From: Selenomonadaceae bacterium
GTDB lineage: Bacteria > Bacillota > Negativicutes > Selenomonadales > Selenomonadaceae
Assembly (NCBI GenBank): GCA_017549815.1
Contig: JAFYNH010000032.1
Coordinates: 1-64,000, forward strand
Length of the DNA stretch: 64,000 nucleotides
Direction: 5' to 3'
Shown here: positions 8,422 to 17,076 of the stretch, piece after piece
How positions within the stretch are numbered: the stretch's first letter is position 1
Layout: each line of letters starts with the position of its first letter
Notes under the pieces: model-generated
Database searches by the model: none
What the model was told of the DNA's origin: nothing
The model's input: the letters and a program-made list of their open reading frames with translations, nothing else
Made by a program: the position numbers and the translations under genes

Positions 8422-8812
8422 TTAATAATGAGCAGTACCCGCTCCATCGACTGTTATTCTTCCTACTTCAAAAAGATCAATTCCATACCATTCCCAAACA
8501 GTGCCATCTCTAGTAACAACTTTAAAATCCCAATATCGATCTGAATAACCATTGACTGCTATATCTCTGCTATTACCATGATAAATTGGAGAGTGAAGAA
8601 CATTTCTTCCAAAATCTCTGTGATTGCTTGGACTGAAACGCAACTCTGTGATTACTTTTCCAGAATTATTAACGAAAGTGAAATCTTGCCGCCCAGCAAG
8701 AGCCGAACTCTGTACCGCCGTGACGAGGAAAAATGCCAAAACGAAAATTCTAACGAACGTCGAGATATAACTACGTATTATGGAATGGGGGGGGGGTATT
8801 CGATTTAATCAT
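8422..8812 (-). CDS. Small exported protein, frame broken at a poly-C tract (phase-variation candidate)
   Basis: An ATG at 8812 follows an excellent AAGGAGG site, but a run of ten C (8796-8787) throws the frame into a TAG at 8773. With nine C the frame would join an N-terminal membrane signal (ISTFVRIFVLAFFLVTAVQS then SALA) and continue to 8422, giving 129 aa. The mature part (DFTFVNNSGKVITELRFSPS then DFGRNVLHSP) resembles the neighbouring 122-aa protein. As sequenced, only an internal TTG (8739) could start it. This could be slipped-strand phase variation or a sequencing error in the homopolymer. Exported location is inferred; function unknown. Confidence 0.6.
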
Positions 8813-8882
8813 ATTAATCAATCCTCCTTGATTGAAACCGAAAAACTTAATGCCGATTTCCGAGTCGACTTTAATTCATAAG

Positions 8883-9251
8883 TTAGCCGCGAGCGTTCAC
8901 GGAATATCTGCCGTATTCTATGCTCAATCGCCACACGTTAATCAAATTAACATCTTTCCAAGTGAGCGTCGAACCGTTCTCAAACTCAACTTTGATCTTG
9001 TAATTAGCGAAATCCGTATCGTAATTGATTGAACGTTTGTCGCCTTGATTCATTACGCCGCTACCGACTAAATCATTGCCCCAATCTTTTTTCTGCATGG
9101 GAACGAAGTACAGCGACATAATGGGTTGCCCTGTTTCATTTACGATTTCGAGAGGTTCGGTTATCCCAGCAAACGCCGAATTCTGCGCGGACATGATAAA
9201 CAACGCCGCTAACAGAAAAATTTTTAGTAAATGTTGTGTTAATTTAATCAT
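8883..9251 (-). CDS. Small exported protein, paralogue of its downstream neighbour
   Basis: 122 aa. Residues 1-28 are a clear signal peptide (KIFLLAALFIMSAQ then NSAFA). The mature ~94 residues have the pattern LEIVNETGQPIMSLYFVP, DWGNDLVG and a Trp-rich end. This is the same layout as the product of 8422-8812, so the two are probably old duplicates. Its ATG overlaps the stop of the EIIAB gene by four bases (ATGA), so translation is likely coupled to a PTS component. It is not obviously a sugar-binding protein. Function unknown. Confidence 0.75.
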   Translation of the reverse strand: MIKLTQHLLKIFLLAALFIMSAQNSAFAGITEPLEIVNETGQPIMSLYFVPMQKKDWGNDLVGSGVMNQGDKRSINYDTDFANYKIKVEFENGSTLTWKDVNLINVWRLSIEYGRYSVNARG

Positions 9252-10126
9252 GAGAAGATACTCTTAATCTTGTTGAAAAGTTTTTCGCCGAGCGTTTCGT
9301 CGTCCTCTGTGGCTTGGAAGGGCTGAGCTTGTCCCTCCTTAATGCGCTTAAAGAGTTGTTCGGGCTTGCGAATGCCAGTACCGACCGCCGTTTGAATCAT
9401 CAATTTGCCGTTGAATCTGGACAGCGGGACGCGCTTACTTGCCGCGACGATAACAACGTCGGCATTTTTAATTTCTTCGTCAGTCAATGCGTGATAGACA
9501 CCAGCCGCGCCGTGAACTTCAACGCGAATGCTTAAGCCCAATTTTTCGGCGCATTGCTTGAGAGCCTCGCGAGCCATAAATGACGAAGATATTCCCGTCG
9601 GACAAGCCGTGACTGCGATAATTTTTGTATTCGCGGAAACGTCAGGTTCGGGAGTCTCAGTGCGAGCGCGTTCAGCCTCTTTATCGTCGATAATCTTAAT
9701 GACTTCGGCGGGCGACTGCGCTTTTATCAAAGCCTCTTTAAAGTTATCGTCCATAAGCAAAACTGCAAGTCGACCCATATTTGTCATTGCGGTATCGTCA
9801 GCCTTTTCGGGAGCCGCGAATAACAGCAACAGCCGCGCAGGTTTGTTATCCATAGAATTGAAGTTGACGCCTTCGGGAACCGTGATTATCGAGATTGACG
9901 GCTTTTTAACGGAGCTATTCTGCGCGTGCGGAGTAGCAAGTCCGTTCGCCAAGCCCGTTGAGCCTTGAGCCTCGCGCTTTAATACGTCGCGTTTAACGAC
10001 AGATTTATCGCGAATTGTGCCCGCCGTCATCAGCAAATCGACAAGCATATCGATTGCCTCATTTTTATCGGTCGGGTGCACATTGAGCGCGATTGATTTT
10101 TTCGAGATATAATTTGTAATTTTCAC
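9248..10126 (-). CDS. PTS fructose EIIA-EIIB protein without EIIC
   Basis: 292 aa. The EIIA domain has His67 (GLATPHAQNS) and the EIIB domain Cys175 (AVTACPTGISSSF). The protein is closely similar to the first ~275 residues of the FruA encoded at 6277-8205, then ends after KLFNKIKSIFS with no membrane domain. Both phosphorylation sites are kept, so it may hand phosphate to another EIIC (perhaps that of FruA) or act as a regulatory phospho-relay; either role is inferred. It sits between fruK and two small exported genes, all on the minus strand. Confidence 0.85.
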   Translation of the reverse strand: MKITNYISKKSIALNVHPTDKNEAIDMLVDLLMTAGTIRDKSVVKRDVLKREAQGSTGLANGLATPHAQNSSVKKPSISIITVPEGVNFNSMDNKPARLLLLFAAPEKADDTAMTNMGRLAVLLMDDNFKEALIKAQSPAEVIKIIDDKEAERARTETPEPDVSANTKIIAVTACPTGISSSFMAREALKQCAEKLGLSIRVEVHGAAGVYHALTDEEIKNADVVIVAASKRVPLSRFNGKLMIQTAVGTGIRKPEQLFKRIKEGQAQPFQATEDDETLGEKLFNKIKSIFS

Positions 10127-10141
10127 TGGAAAAACCCCTTT

Positions 10142-10202
10142 TCAGTGGTAAGCGGTCAGTGGTCAGTGAAAAATTTAAACCACTAATCACTAACCACTAA
10201 TT
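10142..10202. repeat. Second-type heptamer repeat / hairpin between fruK and the EIIAB gene
   Basis: GCGGTCAGTGGTCAGTG is followed after an AT spacer by CCACTAATCACTAACCACTAA. The 7-bp periodic units (GGTCAGT and its complement ACTAACC or similar) can pair into a hairpin. The unit sequence differs from the TAGGRAY family but has the same 7-bp period. Confidence 0.6.
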
Positions 10203-10224
10203 ACGGATTTTTTTTTAGGGTGAA

Positions 10225-11133
10225 TTATTCGAGAGACTTCAACAGAGCCTCGACTTCGGGACGAGTCGCAAGATTTTCAGAGAACGCCGACGCTGAACCC
10301 GTGCAAAGTCCAACTTTAAATGCGCGTTCATAATCGCCGTTGCTTTCAATGAATCCTGCAACAAAGCCCGCAACCATTGAATCGCCCGCGCCAACCGAAT
10401 TGACGAGTTTGCCCTTCGGAGCTGGCGAGAAATAATCTTTGCCGTCTTCCGTAAGCAAAATTGCGCCGTCGCCCGCCATTGAAATTAAAACGTTACGTGC
10501 GCCTTTTTCCTGCAACTTTTTAGCGTATTCGATAATTTCTTCGTTCGTCTTGAGTTTAACGCCAAACATATCGCCGAGTTCGTGATTGTTAGGTTTAATC
10601 AGCCAAGGATTGAATTTCAAAACTTTAAGCAGAAGACCTTTTTCCGCGTCGACGACGAAACGAATCCCTTTGCCTTGAATGCGCGAAAGAGTTTGTTCGT
10701 ACATGTCATCGGGGAGCGTGTTCGGGATTGAGCCGGAAAGAATCAGCGTATCACCTTCGCCGAGCTTTTCGAGTTTTTGGAAGAGTTCTTCGCGTTTAGC
10801 CTCGCTGATTTTCGGACCTTGACCGTTAATTTCGGTTTCGACATCGGCTTTAACTTTAACGTTAATGCGGGAGAAACCTTCATCGAGTTTGACGAAGTCA
10901 TCAGCGGCGTTGAAGTCGCGGAGTTGGCGAACAATCTCATCGCCCGTAAAGCCCGCGAGGAATCCCGTAGCCGTCGACTTATGCCCCAAATTGCCGAGCA
11001 CAATCGAGACGTTGACGCCCTTGCCGCCGCCGAGCACTTGCTCATACGTCACGCGGTTAATCGCGCCCGTCGTGAGCTTGTCAAGGCGAATGATGTAGTC
11101 AATCGCCGGATTAAAAGTTACGGTGTAAATCAT
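10225..11133 (-). CDS. fruK: 1-phosphofructokinase
   Basis: 302 aa, the family's usual length. It phosphorylates fructose 1-phosphate, the product of FruA, to fructose 1,6-bisphosphate using ATP. PfkB-family signatures are present: the N-terminal MIYTVTFNPAIDYIIRLD, GGGKGVNVS near residue 40, IKPNNHEL and the C-terminal NSVGAGDSMVAGF with the catalytic Asp. The ATG follows AAGGGGGAAAC. It is the first gene of the fructose cluster and has a strong promoter. Confidence 0.95.
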   Translation of the reverse strand: MIYTVTFNPAIDYIIRLDKLTTGAINRVTYEQVLGGGKGVNVSIVLGNLGHKSTATGFLAGFTGDEIVRQLRDFNAADDFVKLDEGFSRINVKVKADVETEINGQGPKISEAKREELFQKLEKLGEGDTLILSGSIPNTLPDDMYEQTLSRIQGKGIRFVVDAEKGLLLKVLKFNPWLIKPNNHELGDMFGVKLKTNEEIIEYAKKLQEKGARNVLISMAGDGAILLTEDGKDYFSPAPKGKLVNSVGAGDSMVAGFVAGFIESNGDYERAFKVGLCTGSASAFSENLATRPEVEALLKSLE

Positions 11134-11179
11134 GATAAAGTTTCCCCCTTATAAAATTGATAGAAAATGTTCGCTTGTA

Positions 11180-11208
11180 ATTATACAACAGGCATAAATA
11201 GTTTTCAA
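11180..11208 (-). promoter_or_regulatory. fruK promoter
   Basis: Minus-strand TTGAAA (11208-11203) and TATAAT (11185-11180) are 17 bp apart, about 47 bp from the fruK ATG. It probably drives the whole fructose cluster. Confidence 0.75.
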
Positions 11209-11240
11209 GGCAACAGGTTTTCAGATAGAATATTTTTTAT

Positions 11241-11270
11241 AAAAAAGCCGCCAAAAATTTCTGACGGCTT
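11241..11270 (-). terminator. Terminator of the SPFH/zinc-ribbon gene
   Basis: On the minus strand AAGCCGTCA pairs with TTGGCGGCTT and is followed by a run of six T. It separates this gene from fruK. Confidence 0.8.
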
Positions 11271-11293
11271 CTTTAAATCACTTTTTAAAAATT

Positions 11294-12583
11294 TTATGGG
11301 CGAGGCTTACCGCATTCCGCGCAGAATCTGCCCTTATTAACGGCTCCGCATTCACATTTCCATTCATTGCTGACGGGTTTAGGCTTGCCGCACTCCGCGC
11401 AGAATTTTCCTTTATTAACAGCTCCGCATTCGCATTTCCATTCATTGACGACGGGTTTAGGTGCTCCACATTCTGCACAGAAATTGCCGCGATTTTCTTC
11501 GTGACCGCAAGCAGGACATTTCCACGTTGCAGGCTTTTGTTGTTGAGCTTGTTGAGCCGCCTGTTGTTGTTGCTGAGCCATTGCAAATAAATTGCCCGCG
11601 TTAATTCCGCCCGCTTGAGCCGCCATACCCATTCCCATAAAGCCCGTCATTGCGCCCGAAGAATTATTTGCCGCGCTTTGCATTGCATTAGCCTGCGCGG
11701 AAGTCAAAACTGCCGCCGCCATTGCAGGATTTCTTAATGCGCCGCTACGTTGCATTTCCTTAATCATTTGGGCATCTTCTTCGCTCGCGCTGACACTCGA
11801 CACGCCGAACGAGACAACTTTTAAGCCACGCAGTTCGCCCCATTTATGACTAAGGACTTGATTAAGCACGTCAGCAAGCTCCTGCGTATGAGCGGGCAGG
11901 GCACTGTAACGAATTCCCATTTCAGAAATTTTTGCAAAGGCGGGCTGAAGAGCCGTCATTAATTCAGTTTTCAACTGCGCGTCAATCTCCGAACGATTAT
12001 AAACGTCCTTAACGTTGCCGCAAACATTAGCGTAGAAAAGCATTGGATTGATAATCTTGTAGCTGTAGGAGCCGAAACATTTAATGGAAATATCAACGTC
12101 GAGTCCGATATTGTAATCGACAACGCGGAACGGAATCGGGCTGGGCGTGCCGTATTTGTTGCCGATAATTTCTTTGGTGTTGAAATAATAAATGCGCTCG
12201 TCGCGTCCGGTATCGCCGCCGAAAGTGAAACGGTCTCTTATGTTGAAGAAAATATCTTGAATGTTTTCGACGATAGTTTTGTTATTGTTGAAGATTGAAG
12301 GCTCAACGGATTTGTCGTAAACATATTCGCCGCTGTCCGCGCAGATGTCGATAACTTTGCCGTTCTGAACGACGATAACGCATTGTCCGTCGTTGACAGC
12401 GACTTTTGAGCCGTTCGTGATGATATTATCGTCGCCGTCATTGGAACTCCAACGGCTAGTTTTACGTCTGTGACCTTTGGAAACTAAAATTTCGGGCGTG
12501 AGACTGTCGCAATAAAAATATTCCTTCCACTGGTCGCCCAAAACGCCGCTTGCCGCCGCCAATGCCGCTTGAATAAATCCCAT
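11294..12583 (-). CDS. SPFH-domain protein with three C-terminal zinc ribbons (YdjI-like)
   Basis: 429 aa. Residues ~1-280 form an SPFH/band-7-type domain of the YdjI (virion core protein-like) family: FIQAALAAASGVLGDQWKEY, VNDGQCVIVVQNGKV and VVSFGVSSVSASEEDAQMI. A Gln/Ala-rich linker (QQQQQAAQQAQQQKP) leads to three zinc ribbons, WKCPACGHEENRGNFCAECG and two WKCECGAVNKG-FCAECG copies. The last two ribbons are near duplicates at the DNA level. Start ATG 12583 follows GGAGGG; an in-frame ATG at 12598 overlaps that site and is less likely. In Bacillus relatives such proteins act at membranes under envelope stress; that role is not shown here. Confidence 0.85.
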   Translation of the reverse strand: MGFIQAALAAASGVLGDQWKEYFYCDSLTPEILVSKGHRRKTSRWSSNDGDDNIITNGSKVAVNDGQCVIVVQNGKVIDICADSGEYVYDKSVEPSIFNNNKTIVENIQDIFFNIRDRFTFGGDTGRDERIYYFNTKEIIGNKYGTPSPIPFRVVDYNIGLDVDISIKCFGSYSYKIINPMLFYANVCGNVKDVYNRSEIDAQLKTELMTALQPAFAKISEMGIRYSALPAHTQELADVLNQVLSHKWGELRGLKVVSFGVSSVSASEEDAQMIKEMQRSGALRNPAMAAAVLTSAQANAMQSAANNSSGAMTGFMGMGMAAQAGGINAGNLFAMAQQQQQAAQQAQQQKPATWKCPACGHEENRGNFCAECGAPKPVVNEWKCECGAVNKGKFCAECGKPKPVSNEWKCECGAVNKGRFCAECGKPRP

Positions 12584-12611
12584 AAAGAATCCCTCCATAA
12601 AATTTTTAAAG

Positions 12612-12640
12612 ATTATACCACGCGATTAAAAATTTTTCCA
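12612..12640 (-). promoter_or_regulatory. Putative promoter of the SPFH gene
   Basis: TGGAAA (12640-12635) and TATAAT (12617-12612) are 17 bp apart on the minus strand, 29 bp from the ATG. The -10 is perfect; the -35 is weak. Confidence 0.5.
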
Positions 12641-12672
12641 AAAATATTCGGCGAAGAAATTCATGATAAATG

Positions 12673-12701
12673 TTGCCGCTTAAAATTTCTTGTGGTATAA
12701 T
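12673..12701 (+). promoter_or_regulatory. rpsB-tsf promoter
   Basis: TTGCCG (12673-12678), 17-bp spacer, TATAAT (12696-12701). This leaves a leader of about 140 nt before rpsB that includes a heptamer repeat cluster. Confidence 0.7.
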
Positions 12702-12749
12702 GCGGCGCGTTTAACAAAATCCACGCGGAATCGGAGCGTCGCCTGTGCG

Positions 12750-12789
12750 GACTAGGGACTAGGAGCTAGGAATTAGGGACTAGGGATTG
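12750..12789. repeat. Heptamer repeat cluster in the rpsB leader
   Basis: Five tandem units read TAGGGAC TAGGAGC TAGGAAT TAGGGAC TAGGGAT with exact 7-bp period, between promoter and ribosome binding site. Confidence 0.85.
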
Positions 12790-12844
12790 GTTCGTTTATC
12801 GGCGCGAAAATGTTCCGCGAATGTAAAACAGGAGGTATTTTCAA

Positions 12845-13564
12845 ATGGCAGTTATCTCTATGAAACAGCTTTTGGAAGCTGGCGTGCATTTCGGTCATCA
12901 AACTCGTCGTTGGAATCCGAAAATGGCGCGTTACATCTTCACCGAGCGCAACGGCATTTACATTATCGATTTGCAAAAAACCGTTCGCAAAGTCGACGAG
13001 GCTTATAACTTCGTCCGTACCGTTGCCGAAGAAGGCAAATCCGTTTTGTTCGTCGGCACCAAGAAACAGGCTCAAGAGGCAGTTAAGGAAGAGGCTATCC
13101 GCGCAGGTCAATTCTTCGTCAATGAACGTTGGCTCGGAGGTATGCTTACCAATTTCCAAACCATTCAAAAGCGTATTAATCGCCTTAAGGAATTGGAAGC
13201 TATGGAGCAGGACGGTACTTTTGAAGTCCTTACCAAAAAGGAAGTCATGCAACTCCGTCACGAAATGGCGCGTCTCGAAAAATATCTTGGCGGTATCAAA
13301 GAAATGAACAAATTGCCGGGCGCATTGTTCGTTGTTGACCCGCGCAAAGAACGTATTGCAGTAGCTGAGGCTCGCAAGCTCAATATCCCGATTGTCGCGA
13401 TTGTCGATACCAACTGCGACCCCGACGAAATTGACTACGTTATTCCCGGTAATGACGACGCGATTCGTGCTGTGAAACTTTTGACGGCGAAAATTGCTGA
13501 CGCTATGCTCGAAGGCAATCAAGGCGCAGAAAGTGCCGAAGCCGCCGAAGAGAACGAAGAATAA
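12845..13564 (+). CDS. rpsB: 30S ribosomal protein S2
   Basis: 239 aa. Structural protein of the small ribosomal subunit needed for S1 docking and initiation. The start [50 protein letters not shown] and the [17 protein letters not shown] region are diagnostic. ATG follows CAGGAGG. It is followed 18 bp later by tsf, the usual bacterial pair, and is transcribed from the promoter at 12673. The acidic tail ([11 protein letters not shown]) is normal. Confidence 0.98.
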   Translation: MAVISMKQLLEAGVHFGHQTRRWNPKMARYIFTERNGIYIIDLQKTVRKVDEAYNFVRTVAEEGKSVLFVGTKKQAQEAVKEEAIRAGQFFVNERWLGGMLTNFQTIQKRINRLKELEAMEQDGTFEVLTKKEVMQLRHEMARLEKYLGGIKEMNKLPGALFVVDPRKERIAVAEARKLNIPIVAIVDTNCDPDEIDYVIPGNDDAIRAVKLLTAKIADAMLEGNQGAESAEAAEENEE

Positions 13565-13582
13565 TTTTGAGGTGAAAAATAA

Positions 13583-14452
13583 ATGGCTATAAGTGCTTCA
13601 ACTGTTAAGGAACTGCGCGAGAGAACTGGCGCGGGCATGATGGATTGCAAAAAAGCATTGACTGCGACCGATGGCGACATGCAAAAGGCGATTGACTGGC
13701 TCCGCGAAAAAGGCATTGCCAAAGCAGCTAAGAAATCCGGACGTACTGCCGCTGACGGAGCTGTTGCGGCTTATATTTCTAAAGACGGCAAAACGGGCGT
13801 CCTCCTCGAAGTCAACTGCGAAACCGACTTCACGGCGAACAATGAAAATTTCCGTGCGCTGGAGAAAAAAATTATCGAACTCATTGCCGAAGTTAAACCC
13901 GCCGACCTCGACGCTCTTAATAACAGCGTTATCGACGGCAAAAAAGTTTCCGACCTCGTCACCGAAGCAACTGCGACTATCGGCGAAAAAATTTCGATTC
14001 GTCGCTTTGTCACCTACGAAACCGAAGGTAAGCTCACGACTTATATTCACATGGGCGGCAAAATCGGCGTCCTCGTCGAAATGACGGGTGGCACTGACGA
14101 ACTCGGAAAAGATGTTGCTATGCAAATCGCGGCGGCTAATCCTTCCGCTGTCGACCGCGACGGCGTTGACGCCTCCGAACTCGAACACGAAAAAGAAATC
14201 CTTCGCAAACAAGCTCTCGAAGAAGGCAAGCCCGAAAAAATCGTTGAAAAAATGGTTCTCGGTCGCATTAACAAGTTCTATAAGGAAGTCTGCCTTGTCG
14301 AACAGATTTTTGTTAAGGACAACGAAAAGACCGTTAAAGATATTCTCGGCAAAGAAAAAGTTTTGAGATTCACCCGTTGGCAACTCGGCGAAGGCATCGA
14401 GAAAAAAGAAACCGACTTCGCGGCTGAAGTTGCGGCTCAAGCTGGCATTTAA
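13583..14452 (+). CDS. tsf: Elongation factor Ts
   Basis: 289 aa. Nucleotide exchange factor that regenerates EF-Tu-GTP. The N-terminal [26 protein letters not shown] and [11 protein letters not shown] motifs are typical. ATG follows TTGAGGTG. It ends the rpsB-tsf unit in a strong terminator. No anomalies. Confidence 0.98.
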   Translation: MAISASTVKELRERTGAGMMDCKKALTATDGDMQKAIDWLREKGIAKAAKKSGRTAADGAVAAYISKDGKTGVLLEVNCETDFTANNENFRALEKKIIELIAEVKPADLDALNNSVIDGKKVSDLVTEATATIGEKISIRRFVTYETEGKLTTYIHMGGKIGVLVEMTGGTDELGKDVAMQIAAANPSAVDRDGVDASELEHEKEILRKQALEEGKPEKIVEKMVLGRINKFYKEVCLVEQIFVKDNEKTVKDILGKEKVLRFTRWQLGEGIEKKETDFAAEVAAQAGI

Positions 14453-14483
14453 AAATTTATAACGTTCATAAAAAATTTTATCG

Positions 14484-14512
14484 GCTCCTCAATGCGGGGA
14501 GCAATTTTTTTT
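14484..14512 (+). terminator. rpsB-tsf terminator
   Basis: GCTCCTC-AATGC-GGGGAGC followed by a T-rich run. Nearly the same hairpin follows the first RTX gene (16954-16979). Confidence 0.9.
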
Positions 14513-14560
14513 GTAACGTGCTATAATCATAAAGAAATTTTTCAAGAGGAGATGATTTTG

Positions 14561-16930
14561 ATGAGCAAACTTATCGTCGGTAAATCGGGCAAGGATATAC
14601 TCACTGTTATTGAAGATAAGACGCAAGTTTACGGCTTATCGGGCAATGATACCATTGAAAGCAATGGAAAAAATTCCGTAACGTTGCTGGGCGGTTCGGG
14701 CGATGACGTTTTAAATATGACGGGCGGCAACGGGATTCTGAACGGCGGGAACGGTGCGGATACCTTTAAGTTTAATTATTCTGCCGCGTCAAAAATTTCT
14801 GCAGTTATCGAAGACCTCGACCCAAATCAGGACAGCTTTATTATCAATTATAATGGCAACGCGCCGACATTGAATTATTTCGTTCAAAATGGCGACGTTT
14901 TGTTATACGACAGCGAAGGCTATCTGAATATCACGCTTAAAGGAACGCGGGAAGCTAATGACTATTACGACGAAGCTGGCAACGATAATATCTGGGAAGT
15001 TTTGCGCCTCGTTAATGAAGAACGCGAACAGCAAAACTTAAATCCGCTTGTGTTGTCGCAAGGTTTATGTGACGGCACGGCAATTCGTTCACGAGAAATT
15101 ATTAACACGTATGCACATACTCGCCCTGACGGCTCGGATTGCCGGTCTGTGCTGAAAAAATCTTATACTTATGTAGGCGAAAATATTTATTCCAGTCCTT
15201 CTTCACCAGAAGCCGCAATGGAAGGTTGGATGAATTCACCCGGACACAGATCCAATATTCTGAATTCCAATTATAAAAAACTTGGTGTCGGCTATACTTA
15301 TGACGCCTCGTCTCAATGGAAATATCATTGGGTACAAATGTTCGCGGGCGGTTTAGACGATAAAGAGACTGTAAGCACAGACAGCCTTTTGAACACGGCA
15401 ACAACTTTGCAAGCGTCAGGCTCCTTTGTTTCAAGCAACGGTTTGAAAAATATCTGCGCGGACGACACTTCAACCTTAAGCGGCGAGTCGATAAGTAACG
15501 ATTATTCGGACACGATAATTAACGGAACCGCTTACACCGACACCATAGAAAACTTTGCTGGGAATGTTACAATAGCGGGCGACGCGGGAAACGATTCAAT
15601 CTCCAATAAGCTGACTAAAGAATACAATTTTAATACATCGAAATGGGAAATTGTCCGAACACCAGACAACGTGACAATCAACGCTGGCGACGGTTATGAT
15701 ACTGTTGATAACGCTGGGCAAAATGTTTTCATTTCTGCGGGCGCAAATAATGACTTTGTGATTAACGGACGATATTGGGAATACGAACGCGGCGGCTCTC
15801 AAGTTTCAATCAGCGGCGACGCGGGAAACGATACAATTACAAGTCACGGTTCAAACTCTCTGCTTGACGGTGGCGCGGGTGACGATGTTATTTTCAACGG
15901 CTATCGTTATTACGAGTCTTGGAATTATTTTTACGATTTCGATGACGAAAATTATAAGGGCAACAACGTTACAATCAGCGGTGGCAAGGGCGACGATACA
16001 ATAAAAAATCTTGGCGACAACATTTTGATTGAATACCGCGCAGGCGACGGCAATGATTATATTGAGGGTTTCCGCGCAGATTCGACGTTAAGCATTTCGG
16101 GCGGCTTCTATTCCACGACGACAAGCGGTAATGATGTCTTAGTCAAAGTCGGTACCGATAAGATAGTTTTGAAGGACGCGGCAAGCTTGTCTAAATTGAA
16201 TATTGTCAACGGCACAGGCGGCGGCTCGACAACTCCCGCAACAACGCCGTCCTCTTCAACAACTTTAATCGTCACAAACTCAACTAAATCTCCCGTAACG
16301 GTCGGCTCGTCCGTCAAAATTATCAACGCCTCGAAACGCACTAAAGCCGTTAAAATTACAGGCAATGCTAAAGCCAATACAATCGTCGGCGGGAGCGGCA
16401 AGGACACACTTTATGGCGGCAAGGGTAATGATTCAATCGTCGGCAATGCTAGCAATGATAAACTTTACGGACAGAAAGGCAACGATACGCTTTACGGCGG
16501 CAAAGGGAATGATTCACTGTCGGGCTACAGCGGTAACGATAAACTTTACGGCGGCGATAATAATGATTCGATACTTGGCGGAAGTGGCAATGATTATCTA
16601 AGCGGCGGAAGTGGAGCCGATAAACTTTATGGCGGATCTGGTAAAGATACCCTTTGGGGCGGCAAAGGCAACGATAGTTTATGGGGTAATACGGGCGCGG
16701 ATAAATTTATTTATAACAAAGGCGACGGCAAGGATATAATTTATAGTTTCGATAACGACGACATGCTAAAAATCACGGGAGCTTTCTCCGCGTCTTACAG
16801 CAAGTCCAAGAAAGAAATTTACTTCAAGGTCGGCTCGACAAATAAGGCAATTACGTTAAAAAATTTCTCGGCGACAAGTTTCAACGTCAACGGCGACTCT
16901 TACAAAATTAGCGGCAAAACTCTTAAGTAA
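14561..16930 (+). CDS. RTX protein with an embedded CAP/SCP domain
   Basis: 789 aa from ATG 14561 (MSKLIVGKSGKDILTVIEDK) behind AAGAGGAG; upstream in-frame ATGs overlap that site. Residues ~20-80 hold RTX-like repeats. Residues ~145-262 are a CAP (SCP/PR-1) domain: LRLVNEEREQQNLNPL, the YAHTRPDG His and the VGENIYSS and SPGHRSNILNSNYKKLGVGY motifs. After ~330 come further GGxGNDxI calcium-binding repeats. The last ~190 residues are a cassette shared with the two following RTX proteins (TKSPVTVGS, GGKGNDSLWG, FKVGSTNKAITLKNF) and may carry the type I secretion signal. No Sec signal is present. Secretion is inferred; no type I transporter lies in the window. A TATAAT at 14522 may be its -10. 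Confidence 0.85.
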   Translation: MSKLIVGKSGKDILTVIEDKTQVYGLSGNDTIESNGKNSVTLLGGSGDDVLNMTGGNGILNGGNGADTFKFNYSAASKISAVIEDLDPNQDSFIINYNGNAPTLNYFVQNGDVLLYDSEGYLNITLKGTREANDYYDEAGNDNIWEVLRLVNEEREQQNLNPLVLSQGLCDGTAIRSREIINTYAHTRPDGSDCRSVLKKSYTYVGENIYSSPSSPEAAMEGWMNSPGHRSNILNSNYKKLGVGYTYDASSQWKYHWVQMFAGGLDDKETVSTDSLLNTATTLQASGSFVSSNGLKNICADDTSTLSGESISNDYSDTIINGTAYTDTIENFAGNVTIAGDAGNDSISNKLTKEYNFNTSKWEIVRTPDNVTINAGDGYDTVDNAGQNVFISAGANNDFVINGRYWEYERGGSQVSISGDAGNDTITSHGSNSLLDGGAGDDVIFNGYRYYESWNYFYDFDDENYKGNNVTISGGKGDDTIKNLGDNILIEYRAGDGNDYIEGFRADSTLSISGGFYSTTTSGNDVLVKVGTDKIVLKDAASLSKLNIVNGTGGGSTTPATTPSSSTTLIVTNSTKSPVTVGSSVKIINASKRTKAVKITGNAKANTIVGGSGKDTLYGGKGNDSIVGNASNDKLYGQKGNDTLYGGKGNDSLSGYSGNDKLYGGDNNDSILGGSGNDYLSGGSGADKLYGGSGKDTLWGGKGNDSLWGNTGADKFIYNKGDGKDIIYSFDNDDMLKITGAFSASYSKSKKEIYFKVGSTNKAITLKNFSATSFNVNGDSYKISGKTLK

Positions 16931-16953
16931 ATCTGCGCGGAAAAAATTCATCA

Positions 16954-16979
16954 GCTCTTCAATGCGAGGAGCTTTTTTA
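16954..16979 (+). terminator. Terminator of the CAP-RTX gene
   Basis: GCTCTTC-AATGC-GAGGAGC with a T-run. Confidence 0.85.
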
Positions 16980-17009
16980 TTTAAATTTGATTAAAAAGCC
17001 CGGTGATAC

Positions 17010-17038
17010 TTGAAAAGGCTTTTTGGCATTGATAAAAT
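17010..17038 (+). promoter_or_regulatory. Promoter of the second RTX gene
   Basis: TTGAAA (17010-17015), 17-bp spacer, TAAAAT (17033-17038), 39 bp before the ATG at 17077. Confidence 0.6.
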
Positions 17039-17076
17039 TGATAAAAATTTTTCCTTAAAAAGGAGGGAGCAGTAAC

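Noticed and set aside
13598-14440. 280-codon open frame opposite tsf (and a similar one opposite rpsB)
   Set aside because: Phe-rich antisense shadows of ribosomal-type genes without start signals.
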